Source: Paenirhodobacter populi (lineage in GTDB: Bacteria > Pseudomonadota > Alphaproteobacteria > Rhodobacterales > Rhodobacteraceae). From it: a stretch of 64,000 nucleotides of DNA. Position numbers and translations under genes: made by a program. The stretch is from positions 23,034 through 87,033 of the forward strand of contig NZ_SAUZ01000020.1 of assembly GCF_004022215.1 (NCBI RefSeq), read 5' to 3'. The first letter of the stretch is position 1. Each line of letters opens with the position of its first letter. This document shows, in pieces, positions 1-9,149 of this stretch. The notes under the pieces are model-generated. The model saw only the letters and a program-made list of their open reading frames with translations. It had not been told where the DNA came from and ran no database searches.

Positions 1-120
1 CCCGATCTGCGCTTCCGCATCGATGAGACCTTCGACAGGCTGGACGAGACGCGCCGGATGTTCTCGGACGAGACGGTGCAGCGCGACATCGCCCGGCGCG
101 ACGATGAAGATCTGGGCTAG
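1..120 (+). CDS. rbfA: Ribosome-binding factor A, C-terminal end (partial)
   Basis: The first 39 codons visible, open at the left edge and ending in TAG, read as the C-terminus of RbfA, which binds the 30S subunit during late 16S rRNA maturation. The stretch PDLRFRIDETFDRLDETRR matches the conserved end of alphaproteobacterial RbfA (P-x-L-x-F followed by an acidic amphipathic helix). The next gene starts inside its last codons, and truB follows, the usual rbfA-truB order. The N-terminal KH-like domain lies outside the window. The call rests on a short but distinctive tail and on context. Confidence 0.8.
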   Translation, partial: PDLRFRIDETFDRLDETRRMFSDETVQRDIARRDDEDLG

Positions 121-838
121 CCTGTTCGCCGCGCTCGCGCTGGTGGTGCCGCGTGTCGCTCTGGCGGAGGATCCCTGCCGCACGGTCACCTTCGAGGGCG
201 TGCCCTTCACCGTCTGCGCGGCCACCGCCGCGGATGACGTGCGGGTCTGGCTGAGGGATGACAACGGGCGGCTGATCGGCACGCCGGGGCGGTTGCAGGC
301 GCTGATGGCACCGGGAGAACGGCTGGTTTTCGCGATGAACGGCGGCATGTATGCGCCGGACCGCAGCCCCGTCGGGCTTTATGTCGAGAAGGGGCGCGAG
401 GATCACCCGATCGTCACCGGCGCGGGCGAAGGCAATTTCGGCATGCTGCCGAACGGCGTCTTTTGCGTGGGCGACAGGCTGCGGGTGATCGAAAGCCGCC
501 GCTTTGCCGCCGAACGCCCCGCCTGCCGCTATGCCACCCAATCCGGGCCGATGCTGGTGATCGACGGGGCGCTGCACCCGCGTTTCATCCCCGACAGCGA
601 CAGCACCTATATCCGCAACGGCGTCGGCGTTTCGCCCGATGGCGAAACCGCCTGGTTCGTGATCTCCGACCGGCCGGTGAACTTCCATCGCCTCGCCCGG
701 TTCTTCCGCGACGAACTCGGCGCGCGCGATGCGCTGTATCTCGACGGCTCGATCTCGCGGCTGATGGTTCCGGCGCAGGGGCGTTCCGATTTCGGCTGGC
801 CGATGGGGCCGATCGTCGGCATGGTCGCGCGGGACTGA
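104..838 (+). CDS. Secreted phosphodiester glycosidase family protein (DUF2233/NAGPA-like)
   Basis: A 244-residue protein starting at the ATG that overlaps the end of rbfA by 17 bases. The N-terminus (MKIWASLFAALALVVPRVALA) is a signal peptide with an A-L-A cleavage site, so it is exported. The body carries the family hallmarks: FAMNGGMYAPDRSPVGL, the GNFGMLPNGVF block and the C-terminal YLDGSISRLM motif. The family includes the phosphodiester glycosidase that uncovers mannose-6-phosphate tags; bacterial members are thought to act on cell-wall or polysaccharide phosphodiesters, but the substrate here is unknown. An earlier in-frame ATG at 23 lies inside rbfA, lacks a signal sequence and was rejected. 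Translation is probably coupled to rbfA. Confidence 0.8.
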   Translation: MKIWASLFAALALVVPRVALAEDPCRTVTFEGVPFTVCAATAADDVRVWLRDDNGRLIGTPGRLQALMAPGERLVFAMNGGMYAPDRSPVGLYVEKGREDHPIVTGAGEGNFGMLPNGVFCVGDRLRVIESRRFAAERPACRYATQSGPMLVIDGALHPRFIPDSDSTYIRNGVGVSPDGETAWFVISDRPVNFHRLARFFRDELGARDALYLDGSISRLMVPAQGRSDFGWPMGPIVGMVARD

Positions 839-849
839 CCCTTTTCCCT

Positions 850-897
850 TCATTCTTCCATAAATATCCTCGGGGGTGCGGGGGCAGACAGCCCCCG
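850..897 (-). repeat. Intergenic hairpin repeat, copy A (short form)
   Basis: Minus-strand copy of the family. It has the tail CATAAATATCCTCGGGGGTG (one base inserted relative to consensus) next to a hairpin with arms CGGGGGC (879-885) and GCCCCCG (891-897). It is the only copy without the second, variable hairpin, so it is either a minimal or a decayed form. It lies between the glycosidase-like gene and truB. Confidence 0.85.
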
Positions 898-978
898 CCG
901 CGACGGTCCCACCCCCGCCGCGATTGACCATCGCGCCCGATCGGGGTAGCAGGCGGGCCTTCTGATAGGGAGAACGGC

Positions 979-1890
979 ATGGGCCGCAAGAAGGGCCGCG
1001 ACATTTCGGGCTGGATCATCGTCGACAAGCCGGCGGGGGTGACCTCGACCTCGGTCGTGGGCAAGGTGCGCTGGGCGCTGGACGCGAAGAAGGCGGGCCA
1101 TGCCGGCACGCTCGACCCGGCGGCGACCGGGGTTCTGGCCGTCGCGTTGGGCGAGGCGACGAAGACCGTGCCCTACATCACCGACGCGCTGAAATGCTAC
1201 CGCTTCCAGATCACGCTTGGCGCCGCGACCAATACCGACGATGCCGAGGGCGAGGTGATCGAGACCTCGGCCCTGCGCCCGACGGATGACCAGATCGCCG
1301 CCGCGCTGGCGGATTTCCGGGGGGACATCATGCAGGTGCCGCCGCAGTTCTCCGCCGTGAAGGTGGATGGCGAGCGCGCCTATGACCTTGCCCGCGAGGG
1401 CGAGGCGATGGATCTCGCGGCGCGGCCCCTGTTCGTCGAAAGCCTGATCATGCTGGCGCGGCCCGATGCGGATACGGTCGAACTGGAAATGGTCTGCGGC
1501 AAGGGCGGTTACGTGCGCTCCATCGCCCGGGATCTCGGGCGTAAACTCGGCTGCCTCGGCCATGTGAAATGGCTGCGGCGCGACTGGTCCGGCCCGTTCG
1601 AGGCGGACAAGGGGCTGAGCCTTGAGGATATCGAGCGCATGGCGCGGACGCCGGAACTGGATGCGCATCTGCTGCCGCTGGAACTGGGGCTTGAGGATCT
1701 GCCCGAGGTGAAGGCGACGGCCGAGGGCGCGGTGCGGCTGCGCCACGGCAATCCGGGCATGGTCATCGCGCCGCGCGACGTGGAATATGGCGAAGAGGTC
1801 TGGGCGAGCTTCGACGGCCGCGCCGTCGCCGTCGGCCGTTACATGGGCGGCGAGCTGCATCCGGCGCGGGTCTTCGTCACCCCGGAATGA
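979..1890 (+). CDS. truB: tRNA pseudouridine(55) synthase
   Basis: 303 residues, the normal TruB length. TruB converts U55 in the T-arm of tRNAs to pseudouridine. The N-terminal core has [13 protein letters not shown] and the catalytic block [11 protein letters not shown] with nucleophilic Asp46; the [25 protein letters not shown] region and the [12 protein letters not shown] motif follow. The C-terminal third is the PUA-like RNA-binding part. The ribosome-binding site AGGGAGA precedes the ATG. It sits downstream of rbfA in the conserved alphaproteobacterial translation cluster, interrupted here by the exported glycosidase-like gene and repeat copy A. Confidence 0.97.
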   Translation: MGRKKGRDISGWIIVDKPAGVTSTSVVGKVRWALDAKKAGHAGTLDPAATGVLAVALGEATKTVPYITDALKCYRFQITLGAATNTDDAEGEVIETSALRPTDDQIAAALADFRGDIMQVPPQFSAVKVDGERAYDLAREGEAMDLAARPLFVESLIMLARPDADTVELEMVCGKGGYVRSIARDLGRKLGCLGHVKWLRRDWSGPFEADKGLSLEDIERMARTPELDAHLLPLELGLEDLPEVKATAEGAVRLRHGNPGMVIAPRDVEYGEEVWASFDGRAVAVGRYMGGELHPARVFVTPE

Positions 1891-1933
1891 CCCCGGACCG
1901 GGCACAAGGCCATCGCACAGGTAAGAGGCACGA

Positions 1934-2476
1934 ATGATTATCAGGGAGCATGTGAAGGGCGACGCCCCGTCAATCGCGGTCTATTCGGATTGCGAGAGGT
2001 ATCGTTACCTGCTCACCCGGGTCTGGGACGTGTCGGGGCCGCGGGCGCTGTTCGTGATGCTCAATCCTTCGACCGCGACGGAGGTGCAGAACGACCCGAC
2101 CGTGGAGCGGTGCGAGCGCCGCGCCCGGACGCTGGGATTCGGCAGCTTCCGCGTCACCAATATCTTTGCCTGGCGCGCGACGGACCCCAAGGAGATGCGC
2201 GCCCAACCCGATCCGGTCGGGCCGGAAAACGACCGCGCCATTCTGGACAGCGTGGCCTGGGCCGAGGGGCCGGGGGCGCGGATCGTCTGCGCCTGGGGGG
2301 CGCACGGCGCGCATCTGGGCCGGGGTGCGGCGGTCGAGCGGCTGTTGCGCGGCACGGGGCGCGAGCTGTTCCACCTTGGCCTGACGCGGGCGGGCGCGCC
2401 GAAGCATCCGCTGTATATCGGCTACGACCGCCAGCCGGAGCCGTGGGTCTTCGCGGACGAGCTTAACCATAGGTAA
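1934..2476 (+). CDS. DUF1643 domain protein
   Basis: 180 residues. The pattern RYRYLLTRVWD, LFVMLNPSTATEVQNDPTVERC and VTNIFAWRATDP is the signature of DUF1643, a small cytoplasmic family with no established activity. Further conserved positions are PENDRAIL in the middle and a CAWGAHG block at about residue 115. The start ATG follows AAGAGGCACGA, an acceptable ribosome-binding site. It lies 43 bases after truB and could be cotranscribed with it. Only the family assignment is supported; no function is claimed. Confidence 0.85.
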   Translation: MIIREHVKGDAPSIAVYSDCERYRYLLTRVWDVSGPRALFVMLNPSTATEVQNDPTVERCERRARTLGFGSFRVTNIFAWRATDPKEMRAQPDPVGPENDRAILDSVAWAEGPGARIVCAWGAHGAHLGRGAAVERLLRGTGRELFHLGLTRAGAPKHPLYIGYDRQPEPWVFADELNHR

Positions 2477-2560
2477 ATTTCGCCGCGTCTTTACCATGCC
2501 ATCGCTTTGGCGGGCATGGATTTCATGCGACACAGGCCCCGTAGTGTAAGGGGTGCGGGC

Positions 2561-3613
2561 ATGTTCATGATGACGGGACTGTTGGGCCTGCTGATGGCAG
2601 GCGCGACGATCGCGCTGGTCCCTTCCGTCGACGGCAAGACCGGCGAGGATGAGACCGACGGGATCGCGGAAACCGGGCTGCGGCCCGATTCCCCCGCGGA
2701 AATGGACCTGCCCGGTTTCGGTGATCCGTCCCTGCCCGAAACCGGGGCGGGGACGGTCGCGCCGACCGGCGGCTGGCCGGAGCCCGGTCGCCCGGTCTCG
2801 CCCGCCGCGACGGAGGGGAACGACACGCTCTGGGGTGATCTCGGGGATGACGAGATCTCGGGCGGCGGCGGTATCAACCAGATCAACGGCTATGAGGGCG
2901 ACGATACGCTGTCGGGCGGCGAAGGGCGGGATTTCATCTTCGGCGGCGCGGGAAACGACAGCATCACGGGCGGCGCGGGGGACGACAGTCTGGACGGCGG
3001 CACCGGCGACGACCGCCTGTCGGGCGGTGAGGGGAACGATTACCTTGCGGGCGGCATGGGCGACGACACGCTTGCCGGGGGTGACGGTGACGACACGGTG
3101 CTGGGCGGCGCGGGCGACGATCTGCTGTGGGGCGGCGCGGGAAATGACGCGCTGATGGGCAATGACGGCGACGATACGCTGATCGGCGGTCTGGGCAACG
3201 ACACGCTGATGGGCGGGGCGGGGGACGATCTGCTGGACGGCAGGGCGCTGGTCGACGGCAAGGACATCGACGGGCGCGACTATCTGAACGGCGGGCTGGG
3301 CGACGACCGGCTGATCGCCGGGTCGGACGACCGGGCCAGCGGCAACGAGGGCGCGGACGACTTTGCCATCGGCGACTGGATCGACCCGGCGCATCCCGCG
3401 ACCATCGCCGATTTCACCAAGGGAGAGGATCGTCTGGTCGTGCTCTGGGACGGGGAGGAGCCGCCCGAACTCGGCATCGAGGCGGGCGCGGGCGATGCGC
3501 GCTGGATCACCGTCAACGGCGACCGTCTGGCCGAGGTGCTGCATGGCGCGGACCTGACCCCGGGCGATCTGCTGCTGATGCGGCCCGCGGAATTCGCCGC
3601 CATCGCCGGCTGA
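2561..3613 (+). CDS. Membrane-anchored or secreted RTX calcium-binding repeat protein
   Basis: About 350 residues. It opens with a hydrophobic helix ([18 protein letters not shown]) and then a Pro/Thr/Gly-rich acidic linker. Roughly 13 tandem nonapeptide repeats of the type GGxGxDxLx (for example [20 protein letters not shown]) cover nucleotides 2815-3360; they bind Ca2+ in a parallel beta-roll. The C-terminal ~90 residues ([13 protein letters not shown], then an acidic beta-rich end) resemble the cap of type I secreted RTX proteins. I chose the ATG at 2561 because AAGGGG lies 7 bases upstream; in-frame starts at 2516 and 2525 would add a basic segment before the helix. No secretion genes lie nearby. 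The role is unknown. Confidence 0.75.
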   Translation: MFMMTGLLGLLMAGATIALVPSVDGKTGEDETDGIAETGLRPDSPAEMDLPGFGDPSLPETGAGTVAPTGGWPEPGRPVSPAATEGNDTLWGDLGDDEISGGGGINQINGYEGDDTLSGGEGRDFIFGGAGNDSITGGAGDDSLDGGTGDDRLSGGEGNDYLAGGMGDDTLAGGDGDDTVLGGAGDDLLWGGAGNDALMGNDGDDTLIGGLGNDTLMGGAGDDLLDGRALVDGKDIDGRDYLNGGLGDDRLIAGSDDRASGNEGADDFAIGDWIDPAHPATIADFTKGEDRLVVLWDGEEPPELGIEAGAGDARWITVNGDRLAEVLHGADLTPGDLLLMRPAEFAAIAG

Positions 3614-3746
3614 AGCCTGCGAATCGGGCTTCCCATCCGGGCGGTTTTCCCTTATGGGCAGCCATCTGCCGGAGACGGCGGACTCAACGGGCCTTGCTGG
3701 ACGACATCCCGGCTTGCGCCATCCACCCCTGAAAAAGGAGATCCCG

Positions 3747-4016
3747 ATGTCGATCACCGTCGAAGACAAGAACCGCATTCTGAAAGAATATGCCACCAAG
3801 GAAGGTGACACCGGTTCGCCGGAAGTCCAGGTCGCGCTGCTGTCGACCCGTATTGCCAACCTGACCGAGCATTTCAAGATCCACAAGAAGGACAACCACT
3901 CCCGCCGTGGCCTTCTGATGCTGGTTGCGCAACGGCGCAAGCTGCTCGACTACCTGAAGAAGAACGACGTGGCGCGTTACCAGTCGCTGATCGAGCGTCT
4001 CGGCCTGCGTCGCTGA
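3747..4016 (+). CDS. rpsO: 30S ribosomal protein S15
   Basis: 89 residues, the standard S15 length. S15 is a primary binder of the central domain of 16S rRNA. Diagnostic blocks are [34 protein letters not shown] and [12 protein letters not shown]. The start follows a strong site (GAAAAAGGAGATCCCG); an in-frame ATG at 3654 would add 31 non-homologous residues and was rejected. A strong terminator follows at once. pnp, normally the next gene, is displaced by a 1.4-kb reverse-strand gene, so rpsO and pnp cannot share a simple transcript here. Confidence 0.98.
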   Translation: MSITVEDKNRILKEYATKEGDTGSPEVQVALLSTRIANLTEHFKIHKKDNHSRRGLLMLVAQRRKLLDYLKKNDVARYQSLIERLGLRR

Positions 4017-4040
4017 ACTGCGGACCTTCCGAAGACCGGG

Positions 4041-4075
4041 CGCCCGCGTCGCAAGACGCGGGCGTTCTGCTTTTG
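4041..4075 (+). terminator. rpsO rho-independent terminator
   Basis: Perfect 10-bp stem CGCCCGCGTC / GACGCGGGCG closed by a GCAA tetraloop, followed by TTCTGCTTTT. It lies 24 bases after the rpsO stop and before the convergent VPLPA-CTERM gene. Confidence 0.85.
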
Positions 4076-4079
4076 TGGG

Positions 4080-5486
4080 TCAGCGACGGGCGCGACGCCG
4101 CAGCAGCGCCCCGGCCGCCAGCGCCGACAGCAGCATGCCGCCGGTCGCCGGCAGCGGCACGGCTGGCAGCGAAACCTCGGTGATGCGGTAGATCGTGCCG
4201 AACCGTTCCGAGATGGCTCCGACCGATCCGTCGGCGAAGGTGAAGAAGCGCAGGTCCGGCCTGCGATTCCCCAGATACTCATACATCGAGACGAGCGCGC
4301 CCGTCGGGCTCTGCACCCAGACCTTGTAAACATCATTCAGCACACTTTCGCTGGCATCGGCGAGGGTGGCGAAAAGGTTGCCGGTGCCCAGATCCGCAAA
4401 GAGAAAGCCGATGCTGCTGAAGGAGATATCCGAGGCGATGGGGCCGGAGCTGGCGAAATAGCTGTCGAAGGTGCCGCCCTCGCGGGTGAACTGCGCATAG
4501 GGCTGAAGAAAGCCTTCCTCCCCCAGCGGCGCTTCGCCCAGAATTGCGGCGTTCTGTTCCTTGGTGCCGGTGCCGTCATAACCTACGTAGAAGGTGCCCT
4601 CGCGGGCCAGCCCGTCGCTGGCGATGCCCCAGCCGAAATTCTCGACGGTCGTGGTGTCGGTCAGGGTCGCGGTGTCGATGACGTTGATTTCCTCGGCCGC
4701 GCGCCAGCCGATATCGGCAAAGGCGATCGTGGTCCGGCTGTTGTCGGCGTAGATCAGCTGCTGGACATTGCGCACGCCCGTCGCGGCCACGGTGACCTCG
4801 CCCGAGGTGCCGTCCACGATGAGCAGCTTGGCCACCGTGTTGTCCGGCGCCTGCGCCCCGGTTCCGCCGTAATCGTTGCCGCCAAGATTGTCTCCGCGCG
4901 CGATGAGCAGATTGCCGTCGGGCAGCACCAGCATGCCGCCGCCGAAATGGCCACCGGAGACGGTTGAGGTTTCGAAGGCGGCAAGCGGCTGCGGATCGGT
5001 CAGTGATCCGTCCGCCTGCTGGGTGTAGGAATAGACGAGCTGATAGGTCGAGACGGTCCCGTATTTCGGATCTTCCGGCAAGGCTTCGACATTCGCGAAC
5101 CCTGTTGGCAGTATGGAGGAGGTATAGGCGACGTAGATGCGTCCGTCCGCCCCGGCGATGTTGACAAGCGCGTTCGCTCCGGTCGGCGAGACGCCTTCGG
5201 GGATGCCGCCGGAAGGGGAGATCACGCTCGTCATCGTGCCGTCGCCGGTGTGGATCGAGAGCGTGCCGCCGCGCTGGTTGACGATATAGAGATGGTCTCC
5301 AATGGTGACGGGGGAGGCGTAGTTGTTGGTTCCCGCCGGTGCGGCGAATGTTCCGACCTGGGTGACGCTGACAGTCAGGCCGATGTCGAGCACGGCGGCT
5401 GGCCCGAGGGTGGCGGAATGGGCGGGCAGGACGGGGGAAAACAGGCACAGAGCAGCGAGCGATACTGCGTGAAATCGAATGGTCAT
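4080..5486 (-). CDS. VPLPA-CTERM sorted surface protein
   Basis: 468 residues. An N-terminal signal peptide (AALCLFSPVLPAHSA) is followed by a long Gly/Thr/Ser-rich domain of beta character with repeated blade-like patterns (GDHLYIVNQRGGT, DGRIYVAYTS, VLPDGNLLIARGDN), suggesting a propeller-like fold. The C-terminus is VPLPATGGMLLSALAAGA plus RRRARR: the VPLPA recognition motif, a membrane helix and an Arg cluster. That is the tripartite signal processed by exosortase/archaeosortase-type enzymes in Rhodobacteraceae (XrtD-type). It is probably exported and re-anchored or released; no exosortase is encoded nearby. The reading frame stays open far upstream, antisense to pnp, but the signal peptide fixes the start. 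Its position between rpsO and pnp is unusual. Confidence 0.85.
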   Translation of the reverse strand: MTIRFHAVSLAALCLFSPVLPAHSATLGPAAVLDIGLTVSVTQVGTFAAPAGTNNYASPVTIGDHLYIVNQRGGTLSIHTGDGTMTSVISPSGGIPEGVSPTGANALVNIAGADGRIYVAYTSSILPTGFANVEALPEDPKYGTVSTYQLVYSYTQQADGSLTDPQPLAAFETSTVSGGHFGGGMLVLPDGNLLIARGDNLGGNDYGGTGAQAPDNTVAKLLIVDGTSGEVTVAATGVRNVQQLIYADNSRTTIAFADIGWRAAEEINVIDTATLTDTTTVENFGWGIASDGLAREGTFYVGYDGTGTKEQNAAILGEAPLGEEGFLQPYAQFTREGGTFDSYFASSGPIASDISFSSIGFLFADLGTGNLFATLADASESVLNDVYKVWVQSPTGALVSMYEYLGNRRPDLRFFTFADGSVGAISERFGTIYRITEVSLPAVPLPATGGMLLSALAAGALLRRRARR

Positions 5487-5768
5487 GATGGATTCCGTAA
5501 AAAGGATGGGCTCAGAATTCAGGGGTGCGATACCGTCTGTCAATCGTCCCTCGCGCTCATCCGGGCGAAATGCCGCGTGTATGGCCGCGGCGGCCCAATC
5601 TCCGTGCTTTCCAAAGGCCGTATTTTCGTGTATGGGCCATCGCCATCTGCGATGTGACGCCCTCGGCCCCCGGGCGCATGCAAAGGATGGGGGCGGCGGC
5701 AATGGGGCCGCCATATGACCGGGGGACACGGGATGGGCCCGTGGGTGCCTCCAGATAGGATACGCTGA

Positions 5769-7922
5769 ATGTTCAACGTTACGAAAAAATCGATCCAGTG
5801 GGGCGGTGAAACGCTGACGCTGGAAACGGGCAAGGTCGCCCGTCAGGCCGACGGCTCGGTCATCGCCACGCTCGGCGAAACCTCCGTCATGGCCAACGTG
5901 ACCTTTGCCAAGACGGCGAAGGAAGGCCAGGACTTCTTCCCGCTGACCGTGCATTACCAGGAAAAATACTACGCCGCCGGCAAGATCCCCGGTGGCTTCT
6001 TCAAACGTGAAGCCCGCCCCTCCGAACGCGAAACGCTGGTCTCGCGCCTGATCGACCGTCCCTGCCGCCCGCTGTTCGTCGACGGCTTCAAGAACGAAGT
6101 TCTGGTCATGGCGACGGTCCTGTCGTGCGACCTTGAAAACGACCCGGACATCCTTGCGATGATCGCGGCCTCGGCGGCGCTGACCATTTCGGGCGTGCCG
6201 TTCATGGGCCCGATCGCGGCGGCCCGCGTCGGCTTCAAGAACGGCGCCTATGTCCTGAATCCGAAGATGGACGAGATGGTCAACCTCCGGAACAACCCGG
6301 AGCAGCGGCTCGATCTGGTCATCGCGGGCACCAAGGACGCGGTGATGATGGTCGAATCCGAAGCCTATGAGCTGTCGGAAGACGAGATGCTGGGCGCGGT
6401 CAAGTTCGGCCACGAACAGATGCAGCCGGTGATCGACCTGATCGTTTCGCTGGCCGAGGATGCGGCGAAGGAACCCTTCGACTTCACCCCGCCGGATTAT
6501 TCCGACCTCTACGCCAAGGTGAAGGCCGCGGGCGAGGAAGACATGCGCGCCGCTTTCGCGATCCGCGACAAGCTGGCCCGTCAGGATGCGATCGCCGCGA
6601 CCATCGAGAAGGTCAAGACTTCGCTGTCGGAAGACGATCTGGCGGACAAGAACCTCGGTTCGGCGATCAAGAAGCTGGAAAGCGCGATCCTGCGCGGCGA
6701 CATCATCAACGGTGGCGCGCGCATCGACGGCCGCGACAACAAGACGGTGCGCCCGATCACCTCGGAAACCACGGTCCTGCCGCGCACCCACGGCTCGGCG
6801 CTGTTCACCCGCGGTGAAACGCAGGCGCTGGTGGTGACCACGCTCGGCACCGGCGACGACGAACAGATCATCGACGCGCTGAACGGCAATTTCCGTTCGA
6901 ACTTCCTGCTGCACTACAACTTCCCGCCCTATTCGGTCGGCGAGGTTGGCCGCGTGGGTTCGCCCGGCCGGCGTGAGATCGGCCACGGCAAGCTCGCATG
7001 GCGCGCGCTGCAGGCGGTGCTTCCGGCGCCGACCGACTTCCCCTACACGATCCGCGTCGTGTCGGAGATCACCGAATCGAACGGTTCGTCCTCGATGGCG
7101 ACGGTCTGCGGGTCTTCGCTGTCGATGATGGATGCGGGCGTGCCGCTGAAGGCGCCGGTCGCCGGTGTGGCGATGGGCCTGATCCTTGAAGACGACGGCC
7201 GTTGGGCGGTTCTGACCGACATCCTCGGCGACGAGGATCACCTCGGCGACATGGACTTCAAGGTCGCGGGCACGTCGAACGGCATCACCTCGCTGCAGAT
7301 GGACATCAAGGTCGCGGGCATCACCCCGGCGATCATGGAGCAGGCGCTTGCGCAGGCGAAGGATGGCCGGATGCATATCCTTGGCGAGATGTCGAAGGCC
7401 ATTTCCGCGCCGCAGGGCTTCAGCGAATATGCGCCGAAGATCGAGACGATGCAGATCCCGACCGACAAGATCCGCGAAGTGATCGGCTCGGGCGGCAAGG
7501 TGATCCGCGAGATCGTGGAAACCTCGGGCGCCAAGGTCGACATCAACGACGACGGCATGATCAAGATCGCGTCCTCGGATGCGGCGGCGATCAAGAAGGC
7601 CTACGACCTGATCTGGTCGATCGTGGCGGAACCGGAAGAAGGCAAGATCTACACCGGCAAGGTGGTGAAGCTGGTCGACTTCGGCGCCTTCGTGAACTTC
7701 TTCGGCAAGCGCGACGGTCTGGTCCACGTGTCCCAGATCGCCAACAAGCGCCTGAACCACCCGAACGAAGTGCTGAAGGAAGGTCAGGAAGTGAAGGTCA
7801 AGCTTCTGGGCTTCGACGATCGCGGCAAGGTCCGGCTCGGCATGAAGATGGTCGATCAGGACACCGGCGCGGAAATCGCCCCGGAAAAGAAGGAAGAGAA
7901 GAGCGAAGGCGCTGAAGCCTGA
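5769..7922 (+). CDS. pnp: Polyribonucleotide nucleotidyltransferase (PNPase)
   Basis: 717 residues, full length. PNPase degrades RNA 3' to 5' phosphorolytically and is part of the degradosome. Two RNase PH domains (about 1-220 and 310-545, including the [20 protein letters not shown] and [16 protein letters not shown] blocks) flank an all-helical linker. A KH domain with [11 protein letters not shown] (about 560-610) and an S1 domain ([20 protein letters not shown], about 620-690) follow, with a charged Lys/Glu tail. In most relatives it follows rpsO directly; here it must rely on its own promoter in the 282-base gap upstream, where I could not identify a convincing one. Confidence 0.98.
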   Translation: MFNVTKKSIQWGGETLTLETGKVARQADGSVIATLGETSVMANVTFAKTAKEGQDFFPLTVHYQEKYYAAGKIPGGFFKREARPSERETLVSRLIDRPCRPLFVDGFKNEVLVMATVLSCDLENDPDILAMIAASAALTISGVPFMGPIAAARVGFKNGAYVLNPKMDEMVNLRNNPEQRLDLVIAGTKDAVMMVESEAYELSEDEMLGAVKFGHEQMQPVIDLIVSLAEDAAKEPFDFTPPDYSDLYAKVKAAGEEDMRAAFAIRDKLARQDAIAATIEKVKTSLSEDDLADKNLGSAIKKLESAILRGDIINGGARIDGRDNKTVRPITSETTVLPRTHGSALFTRGETQALVVTTLGTGDDEQIIDALNGNFRSNFLLHYNFPPYSVGEVGRVGSPGRREIGHGKLAWRALQAVLPAPTDFPYTIRVVSEITESNGSSSMATVCGSSLSMMDAGVPLKAPVAGVAMGLILEDDGRWAVLTDILGDEDHLGDMDFKVAGTSNGITSLQMDIKVAGITPAIMEQALAQAKDGRMHILGEMSKAISAPQGFSEYAPKIETMQIPTDKIREVIGSGGKVIREIVETSGAKVDINDDGMIKIASSDAAAIKKAYDLIWSIVAEPEEGKIYTGKVVKLVDFGAFVNFFGKRDGLVHVSQIANKRLNHPNEVLKEGQEVKVKLLGFDDRGKVRLGMKMVDQDTGAEIAPEKKEEKSEGAEA

Positions 7923-7942
7923 GCAATTCTGCGCTTGTCGGA

Positions 7943-7974
7943 AACGGCCCCGGAACATCCGGGGTCGTTTTTTG
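7943..7974 (+). terminator. pnp rho-independent terminator
   Basis: Stem AACGGCCCCGG / CCGGGGTCGTT (one G-U pair), loop AACAT, then a T-run, 20 bases after the pnp stop. Confidence 0.9.
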
Positions 7975-7999
7975 TTGTGATAGCGGGGAATGATATGAT
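7972..7999 (+). promoter_or_regulatory. Predicted sigma-70 promoter for the GT8 gene
   Basis: TTGTTG at 7972-7977 and TATGAT at 7994-7999, separated by 16 bases, directly after and partly overlapping the pnp terminator and 51 bases before the glycosyltransferase start. Assigned by consensus similarity only. Confidence 0.45.
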
Positions 8000-8050
8000 G
8001 CGAACCCAGTCACGCCATCCGCAGGTTCGCAGCCGCAGGGGGAGACAGCC

Positions 8051-9118
8051 ATGAACGCGATCTATCTTGTGACGGATGACCGGCTTGCCGATGTTGCAAG
8101 TGCTCAGGCGCTCCATCTTCATCGAATGTGGGGCGTGGACGTCCATTTATTCATTGAGCGGAAAGATCCCTCGATTGATATCACGGAAGTTTTGTCGCCC
8201 GGGGTATTCTATCACTATGATCGATTGTCCCCTCTTCTTCCGGCAGGACTCCCCGGCGACAAGAAATGGCCCAATATTGTCTATCTGCGCCTTTTCGTAC
8301 CGAGCTTCCTGAAGCAGTATGATCGCCTGATCTACGTGGATGTCGATATACTCTCGATGAGGGCGGATCATCGGATCTGGTCCGTGCCGTTGCCGTCAGG
8401 TCTGGGAATGGTTGCTGATATCGCAACACTGGACAAGGTTCCGCATGTATTCAAGGGTATGACGCGCGGAGAATGGTTCGATACTATTGGCGTAAAATCG
8501 GGTCGGTATGCAAATTCTGGAGTTCTTCTAATAGATCCAAAGAAATTTTCCGAATATGACTTTGGGAGGCTTTTGCTGGAATATTTTCGCAAGCATCCGA
8601 CGGCCAAGACGTTCGATCAGGATTTTCTGAATTGGCTGTTTGATGGACAATGGACCGAGATCAGTCCGCGCTTTAATTTTCAGGCGCATGTGTTGGAACT
8701 TGGTCTGACTCGCTCCATTCAACCGATTTTCGTGCATCTTTGCCGTTCGCAGAAGCCTTGGTGGGGCATTCAGGAGGAGTATGCGTCGCCGACGGATCCA
8801 TACTATCTTCGAGCCTTCGCAAAGAACTTGAAAGATGCAGGTTTCAACCCGGATAAGTATTGCAGGAAAGTTCCTGTGAAAAGTGTCCGCAAGATGAAAT
8901 TCCACATTTATAGATGGCTGTCATCTATCGGTGTTCCGTCCCGTCGCGAGCGTCAGGAGCTTCGTAAATGGCGGGAACTTTCAGATCGGTTCAGGGACAG
9001 ATTCAATGAACGAGCAAGCACGGGATGCTATGCAGATGACCTGTCTGGGATACGGGCGCAACGTTCTGGTGAGCCAGAGTTCAACGGACGTTATGTCAAA
9101 GTAGCATCCGACTATTGA
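8051..9118 (+). CDS. Glycosyltransferase family 8 protein
   Basis: 355 residues. The N-terminus (AIYLVTDDRLADVASAQALH) and the LIYVDVDILSM block with DxD at residues 97-99 are typical of GT8 retaining transferases (lipopolysaccharide glucosyl/galactosyltransferase and glycogenin type), which use Mn2+ and a UDP-sugar. The ANSGVLLIDPKKFSEYDF block is the second conserved GT8 region, and FDQDFLNWLFDGQW the third. The ~80 C-terminal residues are basic and may bind membrane or acceptor. The gene is visibly AT-richer than every neighbour, with AT-ending codons and runs such as AATTTTCAG, which points to recent transfer. The acceptor is unknown; surface polysaccharide is the likely context given the two transferases downstream. 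Confidence 0.85.
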   Translation: MNAIYLVTDDRLADVASAQALHLHRMWGVDVHLFIERKDPSIDITEVLSPGVFYHYDRLSPLLPAGLPGDKKWPNIVYLRLFVPSFLKQYDRLIYVDVDILSMRADHRIWSVPLPSGLGMVADIATLDKVPHVFKGMTRGEWFDTIGVKSGRYANSGVLLIDPKKFSEYDFGRLLLEYFRKHPTAKTFDQDFLNWLFDGQWTEISPRFNFQAHVLELGLTRSIQPIFVHLCRSQKPWWGIQEEYASPTDPYYLRAFAKNLKDAGFNPDKYCRKVPVKSVRKMKFHIYRWLSSIGVPSRRERQELRKWRELSDRFRDRFNERASTGCYADDLSGIRAQRSGEPEFNGRYVKVASDY

Positions 9119-9149
9119 ATAGGTTGGATAATCTCTGGAAGTCGATTCT

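Noticed and set aside
4080..7958. 1292-residue reverse frame covering the VPLPA protein and all of pnp
   Set aside because: Only the part from 5486 down has signal peptide, domain and sorting signal. The rest is antisense to conserved PNPase and low-complexity, a GC-rich frame artefact.
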